In this document: positions 44,110 through 53,151 of the stretch, piece by piece
Position numbering within the stretch: the first letter of the stretch is position 1
How the letters are laid out: every line of letters starts with the position of its first letter
Source: an uncultured Dysgonomonas sp.
GTDB lineage: Bacteria > Bacteroidota > Bacteroidia > Bacteroidales > Dysgonomonadaceae
Direction of reading: 5' to 3'
Assembly (NCBI RefSeq): GCF_900079725.1
Contig: NZ_LT599032.1
Coordinates: forward strand, 990,948 to 1,054,947
DNA: 64,000 bases
Made by a program: the position numbers and the translations under genes
The notes under the pieces: generated by a model
Database searches by the model: none
What the model was told of the DNA's origin: nothing
Seen by the model: the letters and a program-made list of their open reading frames with translations, nothing else

Positions 44110-44925
44110 TTATTCTGTTGCTCCTTTTACAAATTCAAGTACAACATTTCCTTCTTTGAAGAATGTCAGTTTATCGCCATTCAATCCGGCTTGCAGTGGA
44201 CTGGCAAGAAGTCCTGTAAATAAACCTTCTCCTTTCAGACTCGGACAAGCCATCTTTGTAGACATCACAGGGCCAAAAGTCACTGTATTTTCCTGTAATG
44301 TATATGATGTGCGATATGTATTACAGCCTCCATTACCGAATGCTTTTCCATCTGTGGTGAATTCCAGCGTAGGAGTTTTTCCTGTAAACAATGTAGCCAT
44401 ATCGCCACCGGCTATAGACGTAAGGGTCCACGCTCCGGTTAAGTTTTCTGCATTTACAATATCCGTAGCAGCTGCTATTTTAGGAGCTTCGCCTTTTTCG
44501 AACTGTAGTATCACTGTCTTATCTTCAGACAAAGTCAGTAACCCTTCTTTGTCTAACGACAAGATGAGGTTAGGAGTAGAAAGGGCTGTGAAGAACTGGG
44601 GCTCTTTATTTGCTTGTACACACATCATCATTGTTGCTGCCAGATTAGGTGCAGAAAATTCGTTCTTATCTGTCAGTGTAAAAGCTCCCGTAAATCCATT
44701 ACATCCGCCATTACCGGAGACCAGATTCTTAGCGAAATCGAATTGCAGATAAGGCAATGTTCCTGCAAATGCCGTTTTAGCATCTTCACCTTTCAGAGTT
44801 TTAAGTGTCCAATAACCTTCCAGTTGGGTTTTATCAACCGGTTTTGCCGAATTGCAACTTTGTAAGCCGAATGTAAGTGTTATAATTGCGATTATAAGAA
44901 CCGCCGGATTTAAAATACGTTTCAT
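44110..44925 (-). CDS. Lipoprotein with two META (HslJ-like) domains
   Basis: 271 residues. Lipoprotein signal 'IITLTFGLQSC' with Cys at about 24. Two META domains follow in tandem: 'GYWTLKTLKGEDAKTAF...SGNGGCNGFTGAF' (about 37-140) and 'GAWTLTSIAGGDMATLF...FGNGGCNTYRTSY' (about 165-265). Each has the conserved GNGGCN loop. META-domain proteins are outer-membrane or periplasmic and in E. coli (HslJ) help resist novobiocin. The function here is not known. It is the last gene of a - strand group, 25 bases after the hydrolase gene. Confidence 0.85.
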   Translation of the reverse strand: MKRILNPAVLIIAIITLTFGLQSCNSAKPVDKTQLEGYWTLKTLKGEDAKTAFAGTLPYLQFDFAKNLVSGNGGCNGFTGAFTLTDKNEFSAPNLAATMMMCVQANKEPQFFTALSTPNLILSLDKEGLLTLSEDKTVILQFEKGEAPKIAAATDIVNAENLTGAWTLTSIAGGDMATLFTGKTPTLEFTTDGKAFGNGGCNTYRTSYTLQENTVTFGPVMSTKMACPSLKGEGLFTGLLASPLQAGLNGDKLTFFKEGNVVLEFVKGATE

Positions 44926-44950
44926 AATTAATATTTTAATGATAATTCTA

Positions 44951-45736
44951 TTACTTTAATTCAAATCTGTCGCCATCTTTCCATACTGGAAATTTAGCCC
45001 TGAATTGCTCCAACTCCAATTTTGATAAACAAACTGTTTCGAGCTGACCGAGATTCAGACCGAGAGAGAGTATTTCATCCCCTTTGGCGTCAATAACCTT
45101 TGAGCCGCCTTCGTGTATCAGTCCGTTACCATCCTTTCCTATCCGGTTTACCCCACATACATAAGCCATATTTTCAAGAGCACGGGCCGTTAACAAAGCG
45201 TTCCATACTTTTGCCCGTGAAGCCGGCCAGTTGGCAGTATAAATAAGCAGGTCATACTCATTATCAACATTCCTGGCCCATACGGGAAACCGTAAGTCGT
45301 AACAAATAAGTAAACAGATATTGAAGCCTTTATGTTCAAAAATCAAACGTTTGCCTCCTGCCGAAAAAGACTGAGGCTCAGCTCCCATGCGGAAGAGATG
45401 GCGTTTATCGTAATAGAATTCTTTATAAGGAGTAATGAAAAATCCCCGATTATAAAAATCAGTATTTTCTTTGGCTATATAACTACCACATACAGCAATG
45501 TCATATTTTGCAGCCCATTGTTTCAATAAGGTTATAGTATTACCGCTAACCGGCTCGGCCAGATTATGACTGTTCATGGAAAAGCCCGTAGTGCACATTT
45601 CGGGTAGAATTACAACATCGGTTTTACCTTCGAGACCTGATACAACAGTATGTATATAATCGAGGTTCTTTTGTCTATTTTCCCATGCAATATCGTATTG
45701 CACAAGACTAATCCTGAGCTTACAGTCTTGTAGCAT
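44951..45736 (-). CDS. Carbon-nitrogen hydrolase, omega-amidase (YafV/Nit2) type
   Basis: 261 residues. The Glu-Lys-Cys triad of the nitrilase superfamily is complete: Glu46 in 'VVILPEMCTTGFSMN', Lys111 in 'YYDKRHLFRMG' and Cys145 in 'LLICYDLRFPVWARN'. The close match of these motifs to YafV/Nit2 suggests hydrolysis of alpha-ketoglutaramate or a related omega-amide (metabolite repair). It lies 25 bases upstream of the META gene and 83 bases after the acyltransferase, with an inverted repeat in between. Confidence 0.9.
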   Translation of the reverse strand: MLQDCKLRISLVQYDIAWENRQKNLDYIHTVVSGLEGKTDVVILPEMCTTGFSMNSHNLAEPVSGNTITLLKQWAAKYDIAVCGSYIAKENTDFYNRGFFITPYKEFYYDKRHLFRMGAEPQSFSAGGKRLIFEHKGFNICLLICYDLRFPVWARNVDNEYDLLIYTANWPASRAKVWNALLTARALENMAYVCGVNRIGKDGNGLIHEGGSKVIDAKGDEILSLGLNLGQLETVCLSKLELEQFRAKFPVWKDGDRFELK

Positions 45737-45752
45737 AATATGTTATCAAATT

Positions 45753-45825
45753 AAAAGTGAAGAACGAAAAGTGAAAAATATATTAAATCTTAATTTTTCA
45801 CTTTTAATTTTTCGTTTTTCATTTT
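45753..45825. repeat. Imperfect A/T-rich inverted repeat
   Basis: 'aaaagtgaagaacgaaaagt' and the facing 'tttttcgtttttcatttt' region pair with a bulge. It covers the end of the acyltransferase gene (stop at 45819-45821). It may act as a terminator between the two transcription units. Confidence 0.5.
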
Positions 45826-46361
45826 AAAGAAAAATATTGAGGGTGTTTTGCAACCACTCCTTTATAGCAGGCTTTAATTATTTCCAGATCGGCGTCCACA
45901 TCTCCTGTAGGCATCAGGATCTTCTTAAAATCAGCCTCTTTCTTTCCATAATCGAGTGCTGCAACAACAATCGGTACATTAGCAGCCAAAGCAATGAAAT
46001 AGAATCCTTTTTTCCATTCTGCATTCAGTTTCCGGGTAGCTTCGGGAGTTATAGCCAGTTGGAAATTTTCTCTCTTTGCATATATTTCCGACATCTGTTC
46101 AGTCAGTGAAGTTTTTCGCGAACGGTCTACAGGAATACCGCCAAGTCCTTTGAAAATAATATTCATAGGGAAAAAAAACCACTCTTTCTTGATCAGAAAT
46201 GATGCTTTTCTGCCTAATGCGCTATAGACAGTCAATCCTAACGGTAAATCCCAATTACTTGTATGCGGTGCAACACAGATAACACATTTTTCAGGCAGAT
46301 CGGTCTGCCCGGTTATTTTCCACCCTATAAGGCGGAGGATAAAATTACTGAAACTTTTCAT
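45819..46361 (-). CDS. PlsC-like acyltransferase
   Basis: 180 residues from the ATG at 46361; the frame one codon longer begins with TTG. The acyltransferase motif HxxxxD is His33-Asp38 in 'APHTSNWDLP'. The second motif 'GGIPVDRS' near 75 and 'ITPEATRKLNAEWKKGFYFIA' complete the glycerolipid-acyltransferase pattern. Its short length and lack of a clear membrane helix resemble the 1-acylglycerol-3-phosphate acyltransferase-like proteins. The upstream gene stops in TGATG, sharing one base with this start, so they are translated together. Confidence 0.87.
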   Translation of the reverse strand: MKSFSNFILRLIGWKITGQTDLPEKCVICVAPHTSNWDLPLGLTVYSALGRKASFLIKKEWFFFPMNIIFKGLGGIPVDRSRKTSLTEQMSEIYAKRENFQLAITPEATRKLNAEWKKGFYFIALAANVPIVVAALDYGKKEADFKKILMPTGDVDADLEIIKACYKGVVAKHPQYFSLK

Positions 46362-46642
46362 CAACCCAGAGCTGCTATTTCTTTGGCAATCGTATTTGTT
46401 TGTTCCTGGATATCAACTCTTAATTTTTTATAATAAGACTTAACTCTGCCTTTCACATCCTTGCCTTCATTTACATTCACACGCTTCAGCAATTCGTTTT
46501 GGACTTCTACTATATGGGTAATGACTTTGTCGGCTGCTTCTTTGTCCGCATCGACTACGAATATCTTATAAAACAGACAGTCTACATACAGTAATTCCAT
46601 CGTTGCAATTATACTTTTTTTTAGTTTTCGTCTGCTACTCAT
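46361..46642 (-). CDS. Small conserved helical protein, unknown
   Basis: 93 residues, highly charged, probably a helical bundle or coiled coil ('DADKEAADKVITHIVEVQNELLKRVN', 'RVKSYYKKLRVDIQEQTNTIAKEIA'). No signal peptide or membrane helix. Its stop overlaps the acyltransferase start by one base. A TACCTTTG box at 46793 is the likely promoter of the pair. Not recognised as a named family. Confidence 0.65.
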   Translation of the reverse strand: MSSRRKLKKSIIATMELLYVDCLFYKIFVVDADKEAADKVITHIVEVQNELLKRVNVNEGKDVKGRVKSYYKKLRVDIQEQTNTIAKEIAALG

Positions 46643-46675
46643 AAGAAAATATTTTTTATACGTTTATATCTTTAT

Positions 46676-46683
46676 TATCTTTG
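46676..46683 (+). promoter_or_regulatory. Possible -7 box upstream of glycogen synthase
   Basis: TATCTTTG on the + strand, 302 bases before the ATG at 46985. If used, it gives a leader of nearly 300 bases containing two copies of the GGTCTG-type palindrome. Confidence 0.4.
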
Positions 46684-46768
46684 TGCTCCTTTGAATCAAA
46701 GAGGTATTTATGCCTTGTCTCCAAATCATAAACAACAAGCGTTGTTGTGTTTAGATAAGCAATAAATA

Positions 46769-46784
46769 GGCCTGAAACCTTAAA
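46769..46784 (+). repeat. GGYCTGnnACCTT motif, copy 1
   Basis: GGCCTGAAACCTTAAA, preceded by 'caataaata'. A weaker palindrome than the other copies; 201 bases upstream of glycogen synthase. Confidence 0.45.
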
Positions 46785-46792
46785 GTGCGGGG

Positions 46793-46800
46793 CAAAGGTA
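46793..46800 (-). promoter_or_regulatory. -7 box for the small protein/acyltransferase pair
   Basis: TACCTTTG on the - strand, about 150 bases upstream of the ATG at 46642. Confidence 0.45.
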
Positions 46801-46962
46801 CTAAAAAAGATACTCATAAACTTACGCATTAGGAATTAATAAGTATTAAATAAAATAAACCGTAAAGCAATACTGTATAACTAAGAGAAAGAGTGTATCT
46901 GATAATATATATTTCAATTTAGCTACATATTGTCTTTACTAAGTTTAACAAAGTAATAAACG

Positions 46963-46979
46963 GGTCTGAGACCTTTAAT
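46963..46979 (+). repeat. GGTCTGnGACC palindrome, copy 2
   Basis: GGTCTGAGACCTTTAA, preceded by 'taataaacg', ends 6 bases before the glycogen synthase ATG. It covers the place of a ribosome-binding site, so a hairpin here could affect translation. Confidence 0.55.
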
Positions 46980-46984
46980 ATAAT

Positions 46985-48637
46985 ATGGCAAAACAAAATA
47001 ATAATCCGGATTATATCTTCGAAGCAAGTTGGGAGGTTTGTAACAAAGTAGGAGGAATATATACGGTATTATCTACCAGAGCCAAGTCGATGCAGGATGT
47101 ATGCAAAGACAGGGTTGTATTTATAGGTCCGGATGTGTGGACAGAGAAAGAAAGTCCATGGTTTAAAGAAGATAAAACTCTTCTGGCAGACTGGAAAAAA
47201 ACAGCAATAAAACAAGACAGATTAAATATCCGGATAGGCCGCTGGGATGTTCCGGGGCAACCTATTGTGGTGCTGGTCAATTTCAATCAGTTTTTCCCTG
47301 CAAAAGATGCGATATACGGCGATATGTGGCATAAGTTCGGTGTAGATTCGCTGAATGCTTACGGCGACTATGACGAATCATGTATGTTTGCATATGCTTC
47401 GGGTGCGGTTATCGAAAGTTTTTACAAATATCATAAACTTCAGGATAAAAATGTAGTTGCTCATTTCAACGAATGGATGTTAGGAATGGGCGCATTATAC
47501 ATAAAAGACCGCCTGCCGAAAGTGGGGACGCTTTTTACCACACATGCCACATCTATCGGGCGTTCTATAGCCGGAAACGGTAAGCCTCTTTATAACTACC
47601 TGTCGGCTTACGATAGCGACCAGATGGCACGCGAACTGAACATGGAAGCAAAGCACTCAATAGAAAAGGCAGCTGCGCAGCATGTAGATTGTTTTACCAC
47701 TGTGAGCGATATCACCGCCCGGGAATGCCGCCAGTTACTTCACCGCGATCCTATAGTAACACCTAACGGATTCGAAAAAGACTTTATCCCCGTAGGACAG
47801 GAACACGAAGAAAAACGCCTGACAGCCCGCAAAAAGCTTATCAATGTAGCTGAGAAATTATTAGGATACGATATACAGGAAGATGCTCTGCTGGTTGCTA
47901 CCAGCGGGCGTTATGAGTATCGCAACAAAGGTATAGATGTATTTATCGACGCCATGCACCGGCTGGAGCAGATAAAACAGCTCGAAAAAGATGTGATCGC
48001 ATTCATCATGGTGCCGGCGTGGATTAGCGGGCCCCGTGCCGATCTGCAAGACAGGTTAAAATTGAGAAAGACTCCGAGTACATCTCTCAGTCATCCGCAC
48101 ATCACCCATTGGCTTCGTAATATGAATCACGATTCGGTACTGAACCAGATCAACTATCTGAAAATGGGAAACAAGACCGAAGACCGGGTGAAAATTATTT
48201 TTGTACCATCCTATCTTAACGGGAATGACGGTATTTTCAATATGCCGTATTACGATCTGCTTATAGGACTGGATGTCACCGTATTCCCTTCCTACTACGA
48301 GCCTTGGGGCTATACACCACACGAGAGTATTGCGTTCTCCGTACCTACCATTACGACATCTTTAGCCGGATTCGGACTCTGGATGCGTAAAATGGGTGAT
48401 GAAAAAGGAATGGACGACGGAGCCGAGGTTATAACCCGCGACGATTATAATTTTATAGAAGTATCGGAAGATATCTGCAACCGGGTATTCGAAATGACGA
48501 CAAAAAGTAATGAGCAGGAGAGAATCTTGCGTCAGGCGGCATTAGATAGGGCAGATATGGCCGATTGGGCACATTTCTACCAATACTACGAGGACGCCTA
48601 TCGCATTGCTCTAGCCGAAGCGGCCAGCCGTACCTGA
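46985..48637 (+). CDS. Glycogen synthase, animal/fungal-like (GT3) type
   Basis: 550 residues. Extends alpha-1,4-glucan chains from a nucleotide sugar. The start 'FEASWEVCNKVGGIYTVLSTRA' has the Lys-Val-Gly-Gly motif that binds the sugar nucleotide. 'TTHATSIGRSIAGNG' and 'TVSDITARECRQLL' are typical of the eukaryotic-like synthases rather than the ADP-glucose GlgA. The C-terminal E-x7-E motif is 'EPWGYTPHE' from about 439. Next comes a 264-base gap and then a glycogen phosphorylase on the same strand, so synthesis and breakdown are paired. A palindrome overlapping the leader (46963-46979) may regulate it. Confidence 0.9.
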   Translation: MAKQNNNPDYIFEASWEVCNKVGGIYTVLSTRAKSMQDVCKDRVVFIGPDVWTEKESPWFKEDKTLLADWKKTAIKQDRLNIRIGRWDVPGQPIVVLVNFNQFFPAKDAIYGDMWHKFGVDSLNAYGDYDESCMFAYASGAVIESFYKYHKLQDKNVVAHFNEWMLGMGALYIKDRLPKVGTLFTTHATSIGRSIAGNGKPLYNYLSAYDSDQMARELNMEAKHSIEKAAAQHVDCFTTVSDITARECRQLLHRDPIVTPNGFEKDFIPVGQEHEEKRLTARKKLINVAEKLLGYDIQEDALLVATSGRYEYRNKGIDVFIDAMHRLEQIKQLEKDVIAFIMVPAWISGPRADLQDRLKLRKTPSTSLSHPHITHWLRNMNHDSVLNQINYLKMGNKTEDRVKIIFVPSYLNGNDGIFNMPYYDLLIGLDVTVFPSYYEPWGYTPHESIAFSVPTITTSLAGFGLWMRKMGDEKGMDDGAEVITRDDYNFIEVSEDICNRVFEMTTKSNEQERILRQAALDRADMADWAHFYQYYEDAYRIALAEAASRT

Positions 48638-48649
48638 TTTTCTTATCTC

Positions 48650-48667
48650 ATTGCAAACGTTTGCAAT
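48650..48667. promoter_or_regulatory. LacI-family-type operator palindrome
   Basis: ATTGCAAACGTTTGCAAT is a perfect 18-base palindrome with the central CG and 'CAAACGTTTG' core typical of LacI/MalR/CcpA-family operators. It lies 13 bases after glycogen synthase and about 53 bases upstream of the -7 box (48720) for glycogen phosphorylase, so it probably controls the phosphorylase. No LacI gene is in the window. Confidence 0.65.
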
Positions 48668-48719
48668 AAGCAGGGAAGACTTAAACAAAATATATAACAA
48701 TAGAACGTTCCAAATTCAT

Positions 48720-48727
48720 TATATTTG
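48720..48727 (+). promoter_or_regulatory. -7 box for glycogen phosphorylase
   Basis: TATATTTG on the + strand, 174 bases before the ATG at 48902. The leader carries the inverted GGTCTG-type palindrome at 48791. No clear -33 box. Confidence 0.55.
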
Positions 48728-48790
48728 TAACTTCGAATAATAAACAAACCGCAAAATATATCCGTTATAAAAGGAACGAGGAAGGAATCT

Positions 48791-48810
48791 AGGTCACAGA
48801 CCTGTTTATT
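48791..48810 (-). repeat. GGTCTGnGACC palindrome, copy 3 (opposite orientation)
   Basis: Read on the - strand: AATAAACAGGTCTGTGACCT, matching the 'aataaac(g)GGTCTGAGACCT' wording of copy 2. It lies in the leader of the phosphorylase gene. Confidence 0.55.
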
Positions 48811-48901
48811 ATTCACGGAAGCAGGAAACAAGAGTACGTTATAATTTGAAAACATATCATCAAATTCTATCAGTCACTTACATAGTTTAAATAATATATT
48901 T

Positions 48902-51487
48902 ATGAGAATTAAAGCAAGTTATTCTAACACTCCCTCTTGGAGGAGTGCGTATACACAAGTGAATCTGCCGAAAGAATTATTGCCATTAGAGAAAGTGGCA
49001 CGTAATCTATGGTGGGTATGGAACAACGACGCAACAGACCTTTTCGCTGAATTTGATCCTGAACTTTGGAAAAAAAGCGAACACAATCCGGTTATCTTAC
49101 TACAGAAAATTTCTTACGAAAGAATTGACGAAATTCTTAAAGACTCTATCCTGATGGATAAAGTGAAAAAAGTGATTAAGAATTTCGAATCATATATAGC
49201 CGAAAAATTTGATAAAGCAAAACCATCCGTTGCATATTTCAGTATGGAGTATGGTTTTTCGCATGTATTGAAAATTTACTCAGGAGGTCTTGGTGTATTG
49301 GCGGGCGACTATCTGAAAGAAGCCAGTGATAGCCATGTAGACCTTACGGGCGTTGGATTCCTGTATCGTTATGGATATTTCACACAGTCTATTTCTCCTG
49401 ACGGCCAGCAGGTAGCTAATTATGAGCCGCAGAACTTCGGCGAATTACCGCTCGATCCGGTATTGAACGAAGACGGAAACCAGATGATACTGGCTGTGCC
49501 GTACCCGGATAGGGATATTTACGCAAATGTATGGAAAGTAAATGTAGGCCGCATCAGCCTGTATTTGCTTGACACAGATATCGACCTGAACAGTGAATAT
49601 GACCGTCCTATTACCCACCAGTTATATGGTGGCGACTGGGAGAACCGTCTGAAACAGGAATACCTGTTGGGTATCGGTGGTATTTTACTACTCAACAAAC
49701 TGGGAATTAAAAAAGAAATTTATCATTGTAATGAAGGCCATGCCGCATTGATTAATGTTCAGCGTCTGCTTGACCTTATAGAAGGTGAAGGGCTTACATT
49801 CAATCAGGCATTGGAAGTTGTACGTGCTTCAGGTCTGTACACAGTGCATACTCCGGTTCCGGCAGGACACGACTATTTCGATGAAGGGCTCCTTGGAAAA
49901 TATCTTGGTAGCTATCCGGCTCGTCTGGGTATCTCATGGCAGGATTTCGTAGACATGGGACGTGAGCATCCGGGAAGCGGGGAAAAATTCAGCATGAGTG
50001 TGTTTGCTCTAAACACCTGCCTTGAAGCCAATGGCGTAAGTTACCTGCATGGAATAGTTTCGCGTCATATGTTCCAGCCTGTATGGCCGGGGTATTTCCC
50101 CGAAGAACTGCATGTAGGACATGTAACTAATGGTGTACATATGCCGACATGGACAGCGAAGGAAATGAAAGAACTATATGAGAGGACTTTCGATAAGAAT
50201 TTCTATAACGACCAGTCTAATCATGAAATATGGGATAATATATACAGTGTTCCCGATGCTGAAATATGGAAACTGCGCCTGGCAATGAAGAAGCGTTTGG
50301 TTTCTTATGTTCAGGAGCAAATGAAGGAAGGATGGATAAAGAACCAGAAAGCGCCGTCTGCAATATTTAATATTGTGGATAAGATCAATCCGGATGCGTT
50401 ACTTGTTGGTTTCGGCCGTCGTTTTGCGACATACAAGCGTGCCCATCTGTTATTTACTGATCTCGACCGTTTGTCGAAACTTGTAAATAACGAGAAATAT
50501 CCGATACAGTTCCTGTATACAGGAAAGGCTCACCCTGCCGATGGAGCGGGACAAGGTTTGATCAAACAGATTGTTGAGATTTCGCGCCGTCCTGAATTTT
50601 TCGGAAAGATCATTTTCCTTGAAAACTATGACATGCGTCTTGCCAAACGCCTTATATCAGGTGTTGATATCTGGTTGAATACACCGACACGCCCATTGGA
50701 GGCTTCCGGTACATCCGGTGAAAAAGCTGAAATGAACGGGGTGCTTAACTTCTCTGTCCTTGACGGATGGTGGTATGAAGGCTATCGTAAAGATGCAGGC
50801 TGGAGCCTGACAGAAAAGCGCACTTATACCAATCAGGCATATCAGGACGAGTTGGACGCTTCGGAAATATACTCTATGTTCGAGAACGAGATACTTCCAT
50901 TGTATTATGCCCGCAATTCGAAAGGATATTCCCCTGAATGGATTCAGTATATCAAGAACTCTATCGCCAATATCGCTCCGGAATATACAACCAAGCGTAT
51001 GATCGATGATTATATCAAGAACTTCTATAAACCGGAAGAAAGCCGATCTAAACTAGTTACGGCAAACAACTATGCCAAGGCTAAGGAATTGGCGGCATGG
51101 AAAGAAGACACTGCCGCTAACTGGGATAAATTCACCGTAGAACAATTGACATTCAACGGACAGGATTTAAAAGACGGAGCCGGACTTTCTTCTCCAAACC
51201 TTACCGAAGGTGAAAAGATGAAAGTAGAGGTAGTCCTTGACAAGAAAGATATGAAAGGTGATCTAGGAGTAGAATGTGTACTGACTGAATACGATACTGA
51301 GAAAAAGGTTGACAAATTCTTATCGGTACAGGAATTCAAATTGGTTAAGCAAGAAGGATCAAAACTGTATTTCGAGATGAATGCAGAAGCTAAAATACCG
51401 GGATTATGCAATTTCGCATACCGCGTGTTCCCTAAACATCCGGATATGGCTCACCGTATGGACTTTGCTTATGTACGTTGGATTTAA
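48902..51487 (+). CDS. glgP: Alpha-glucan (glycogen) phosphorylase, DUF3417 type
   Basis: 861 residues. Releases glucose 1-phosphate from glycogen or maltodextrin using PLP. The N-terminal DUF3417 region has '[20 protein letters not shown]' (about 28-47). 'YFSMEYGF' and '[18 protein letters not shown]' follow. The C-terminal domain has the PLP lysine in '[19 protein letters not shown]' near residue 607, then 'DGWWYEGY'. The Gly-Glu-Lys in place of the common Gly-Met-Lys or Asn-Met-Lys is a mild variation. It is paired with glycogen synthase upstream. It has its own promoter, a LacI-type operator and a strong terminator at 51533. Confidence 0.94.
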   Translation: MRIKASYSNTPSWRSAYTQVNLPKELLPLEKVARNLWWVWNNDATDLFAEFDPELWKKSEHNPVILLQKISYERIDEILKDSILMDKVKKVIKNFESYIAEKFDKAKPSVAYFSMEYGFSHVLKIYSGGLGVLAGDYLKEASDSHVDLTGVGFLYRYGYFTQSISPDGQQVANYEPQNFGELPLDPVLNEDGNQMILAVPYPDRDIYANVWKVNVGRISLYLLDTDIDLNSEYDRPITHQLYGGDWENRLKQEYLLGIGGILLLNKLGIKKEIYHCNEGHAALINVQRLLDLIEGEGLTFNQALEVVRASGLYTVHTPVPAGHDYFDEGLLGKYLGSYPARLGISWQDFVDMGREHPGSGEKFSMSVFALNTCLEANGVSYLHGIVSRHMFQPVWPGYFPEELHVGHVTNGVHMPTWTAKEMKELYERTFDKNFYNDQSNHEIWDNIYSVPDAEIWKLRLAMKKRLVSYVQEQMKEGWIKNQKAPSAIFNIVDKINPDALLVGFGRRFATYKRAHLLFTDLDRLSKLVNNEKYPIQFLYTGKAHPADGAGQGLIKQIVEISRRPEFFGKIIFLENYDMRLAKRLISGVDIWLNTPTRPLEASGTSGEKAEMNGVLNFSVLDGWWYEGYRKDAGWSLTEKRTYTNQAYQDELDASEIYSMFENEILPLYYARNSKGYSPEWIQYIKNSIANIAPEYTTKRMIDDYIKNFYKPEESRSKLVTANNYAKAKELAAWKEDTAANWDKFTVEQLTFNGQDLKDGAGLSSPNLTEGEKMKVEVVLDKKDMKGDLGVECVLTEYDTEKKVDKFLSVQEFKLVKQEGSKLYFEMNAEAKIPGLCNFAYRVFPKHPDMAHRMDFAYVRWI

Positions 51488-51532
51488 TAGTCTTTAAAGC
51501 AAAATAAGAGAATAGCAATTCTCTATAAAATG

Positions 51533-51572
51533 AACCCTGAAAGTTATCAAACTTTCAGGGTTTGTTTTTTTG
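51533..51572 (+). terminator. Terminator of glgP
   Basis: AACCCTGAAAGTT pairs with AACTTTCAGGGTT (13 bp, 4-base loop), followed by TTGTTTTTTT. A second small hairpin AGAGAAT/ATTCTCT lies just before it at 51508-51525. Confidence 0.9.
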
Positions 51573-51829
51573 ATAAAAAGTTCGGGACACGTTTTTACTA
51601 TCTCACAAGGAGTTCCAATAGAAACGGTCAGTAAGGGATGGGTATACTAATGTCAAAAACAACCTAAATCTACATCAAGATAACAAAAGAGAAAATCTGT
51701 TAAGATATGGAAGTACTTTCCCATAAATTGGAATCATCCGAAAAGCAAATGATAAAACAAATCTAAGATAATGTAATATTTTTTGTGAATCATACGACTA
51801 ACCTATAAAACGATTCAATATATTTAATT
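51573..51829. other. Gene-free stretch before the first ECF sigma gene
   Basis: A/T-rich, no reading frame and no clear TAnnTTTG; only a near-box TATATTTA at 51818-51825 just before the GTG start. Confidence 0.4.
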
Positions 51830-52318
51830 GTGGAAAAAGAATTCTTTAAACAAGTTAATGCATCTCAAGGTATATTACAAAAAATCTGTAATATTTACTT
51901 TTATGGAAACCCTTACAAAGAAGATTATTATCAAGAAATAATTATCAGACTCTGGAAAGCGTATCCAAATTTTAAAAATCAATCATCCTTTTCGACTTGG
52001 CTATATAAAATTGCTCTTAATACTGCAATTGACATACTCCGTAAACAAAGTATTCGTCCTATTCACGTTGAACTTACCGAATATGAATATAGGCAGCCGG
52101 ATGATAGTTATCACCTCGAATCTGAAAATAAGGATAAATTGTACCGGGCAATTCTCCATCTTACAGAGGTTGAAAAGGCGATAATTCTACTCTATTTGGA
52201 ATCATATGAGTATAAAGAAATTTCTGTGATTATAGGCATTTCGGAAAGTAATATTGGCGTTAAAATTAATCGGATAAAAAACAAATTAAATAAAATACTT
52301 ACAAATGGAAAAGAATGA
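51830..52318 (+). CDS. ECF-type RNA polymerase sigma factor (first pair)
   Basis: 162 residues, with a GTG start at 51830. Region 2 contains 'YKEDYYQEIIIRLWKAYPNFKNQSSFSTWLYKIALNTAIDILRK', the DNA-melting helix of RpoE-like sigmas. Region 4 has 'LHLTEVEKAIILLYLESYEYKEISVIIGISESNIGVKINRIKNKL', which recognises the -35 element. ECF sigmas are usually held at the membrane by an anti-sigma encoded next door; the following gene overlaps by 14 bases. The codons are visibly A/T-rich compared with the neighbouring glycogen genes, hinting at acquisition. Confidence 0.88.
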   Translation: MEKEFFKQVNASQGILQKICNIYFYGNPYKEDYYQEIIIRLWKAYPNFKNQSSFSTWLYKIALNTAIDILRKQSIRPIHVELTEYEYRQPDDSYHLESENKDKLYRAILHLTEVEKAIILLYLESYEYKEISVIIGISESNIGVKINRIKNKLNKILTNGKE

Positions 52319-52910
52319 TATAAAACTGATGTGGCAGAAAATAAACCTTGCTGATGCATCACCGAGTGAGGTAGATGTCGAAGAAATTATTAAGAAAAGT
52401 CACAGCAACATAATTTTAAAAACTCTAAATCTGCAAAAAAAGAAAATGCTGGTATACTTTTCTTTTTTAATTGTTTATGCATCTCTTATGATATATGCTT
52501 TTGTTATTTTAAGATTGAATTTATCAATACAATCAGTCATATCACTTTCGCTGACAGGATTATTTCTTTTTGTAAAAACAATTTTCGAAATAAATGGTTT
52601 TCGACTATTACAAAGCATAAAAAGTGATATTGCTATTAAAGAATCTATTTTCTCTTTTAAACAAAAACTTAATCATGTAAAAATGGTTGAGTTTATATCT
52701 ACCCTTATATACTGTTATGGTTGGGCAATTGGAATTGTCTGGGTTGTGATTAATGATTTTAACGGATTAATAAAGAGTTTACTGCCTCTTTTAATATTTC
52801 TTATCCTGATACTTCTTATTATTCCTTGGTACATAAAATATTTTCGTCCCCAATATAAAAATCTATACACTAGTTTAGATAAAGATATTGAGTTCCTTAA
52901 ATCAAAATAG
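52305..52910 (+). CDS. Probable membrane anti-sigma factor of the first pair
   Basis: 201 residues. A cytoplasmic N terminus of about 45 residues ('DIKLMWQKINLADASPSEVDVEEIIKKSH') comes before four hydrophobic segments ('MLVYFSFLIVYASLMIYAFVI', 'SVISLSLTGLFLFVKTI', 'STLIYCYGWAIGIVWVVI', 'LLPLLIFLILILLIIPWYI'). The basis for calling it an anti-sigma is the overlap with the sigma gene and the short N-terminal cytoplasmic helix. It has four helices rather than one and no visible periplasmic domain. No zinc-binding HxxxCxxC is present. Unusually A/T-rich. Confidence 0.6.
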   Translation: MEKNDIKLMWQKINLADASPSEVDVEEIIKKSHSNIILKTLNLQKKKMLVYFSFLIVYASLMIYAFVILRLNLSIQSVISLSLTGLFLFVKTIFEINGFRLLQSIKSDIAIKESIFSFKQKLNHVKMVEFISTLIYCYGWAIGIVWVVINDFNGLIKSLLPLLIFLILILLIIPWYIKYFRPQYKNLYTSLDKDIEFLKSK

Positions 52911-52974
52911 TTCGTATCATACTTGGATTTATATAAAAGTCATACAACATAATAGATAATTAGCTCCAACATAA

Positions 52975-53100
52975 ATATTCTCCCCTGCTCGCGCAAACGT
53001 TTCGTCTGTGAGTTGCGGTGCAAAACAACAATTGCTCTTTGAGCAAGACACTGACAGAATGTGCCTACCAGGGGAACTTGTACTAGTAACCTCTATTATG
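52975..53100. other. Gene-free, ORF-like element upstream of HTH copy 2
   Basis: Slightly richer in G+C. It holds a - strand open frame without a start signal and a CCCCTG/CAGGGG inverted repeat (52983 and 53070). It occupies the same place relative to the HTH gene as the 3500-4050 element does for copy 1. No gene seen. Confidence 0.35.
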
Positions 53101-53151
53101 TTAAAATTATGTATAAATAAAAATCCCATTTATCTATACTAATAAACGGTT

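Noticed and set aside
52929-53129. 66-codon frame on the - strand upstream of HTH copy 2
   Set aside because: No start signal or domain; coincides with a probable dispersed element.
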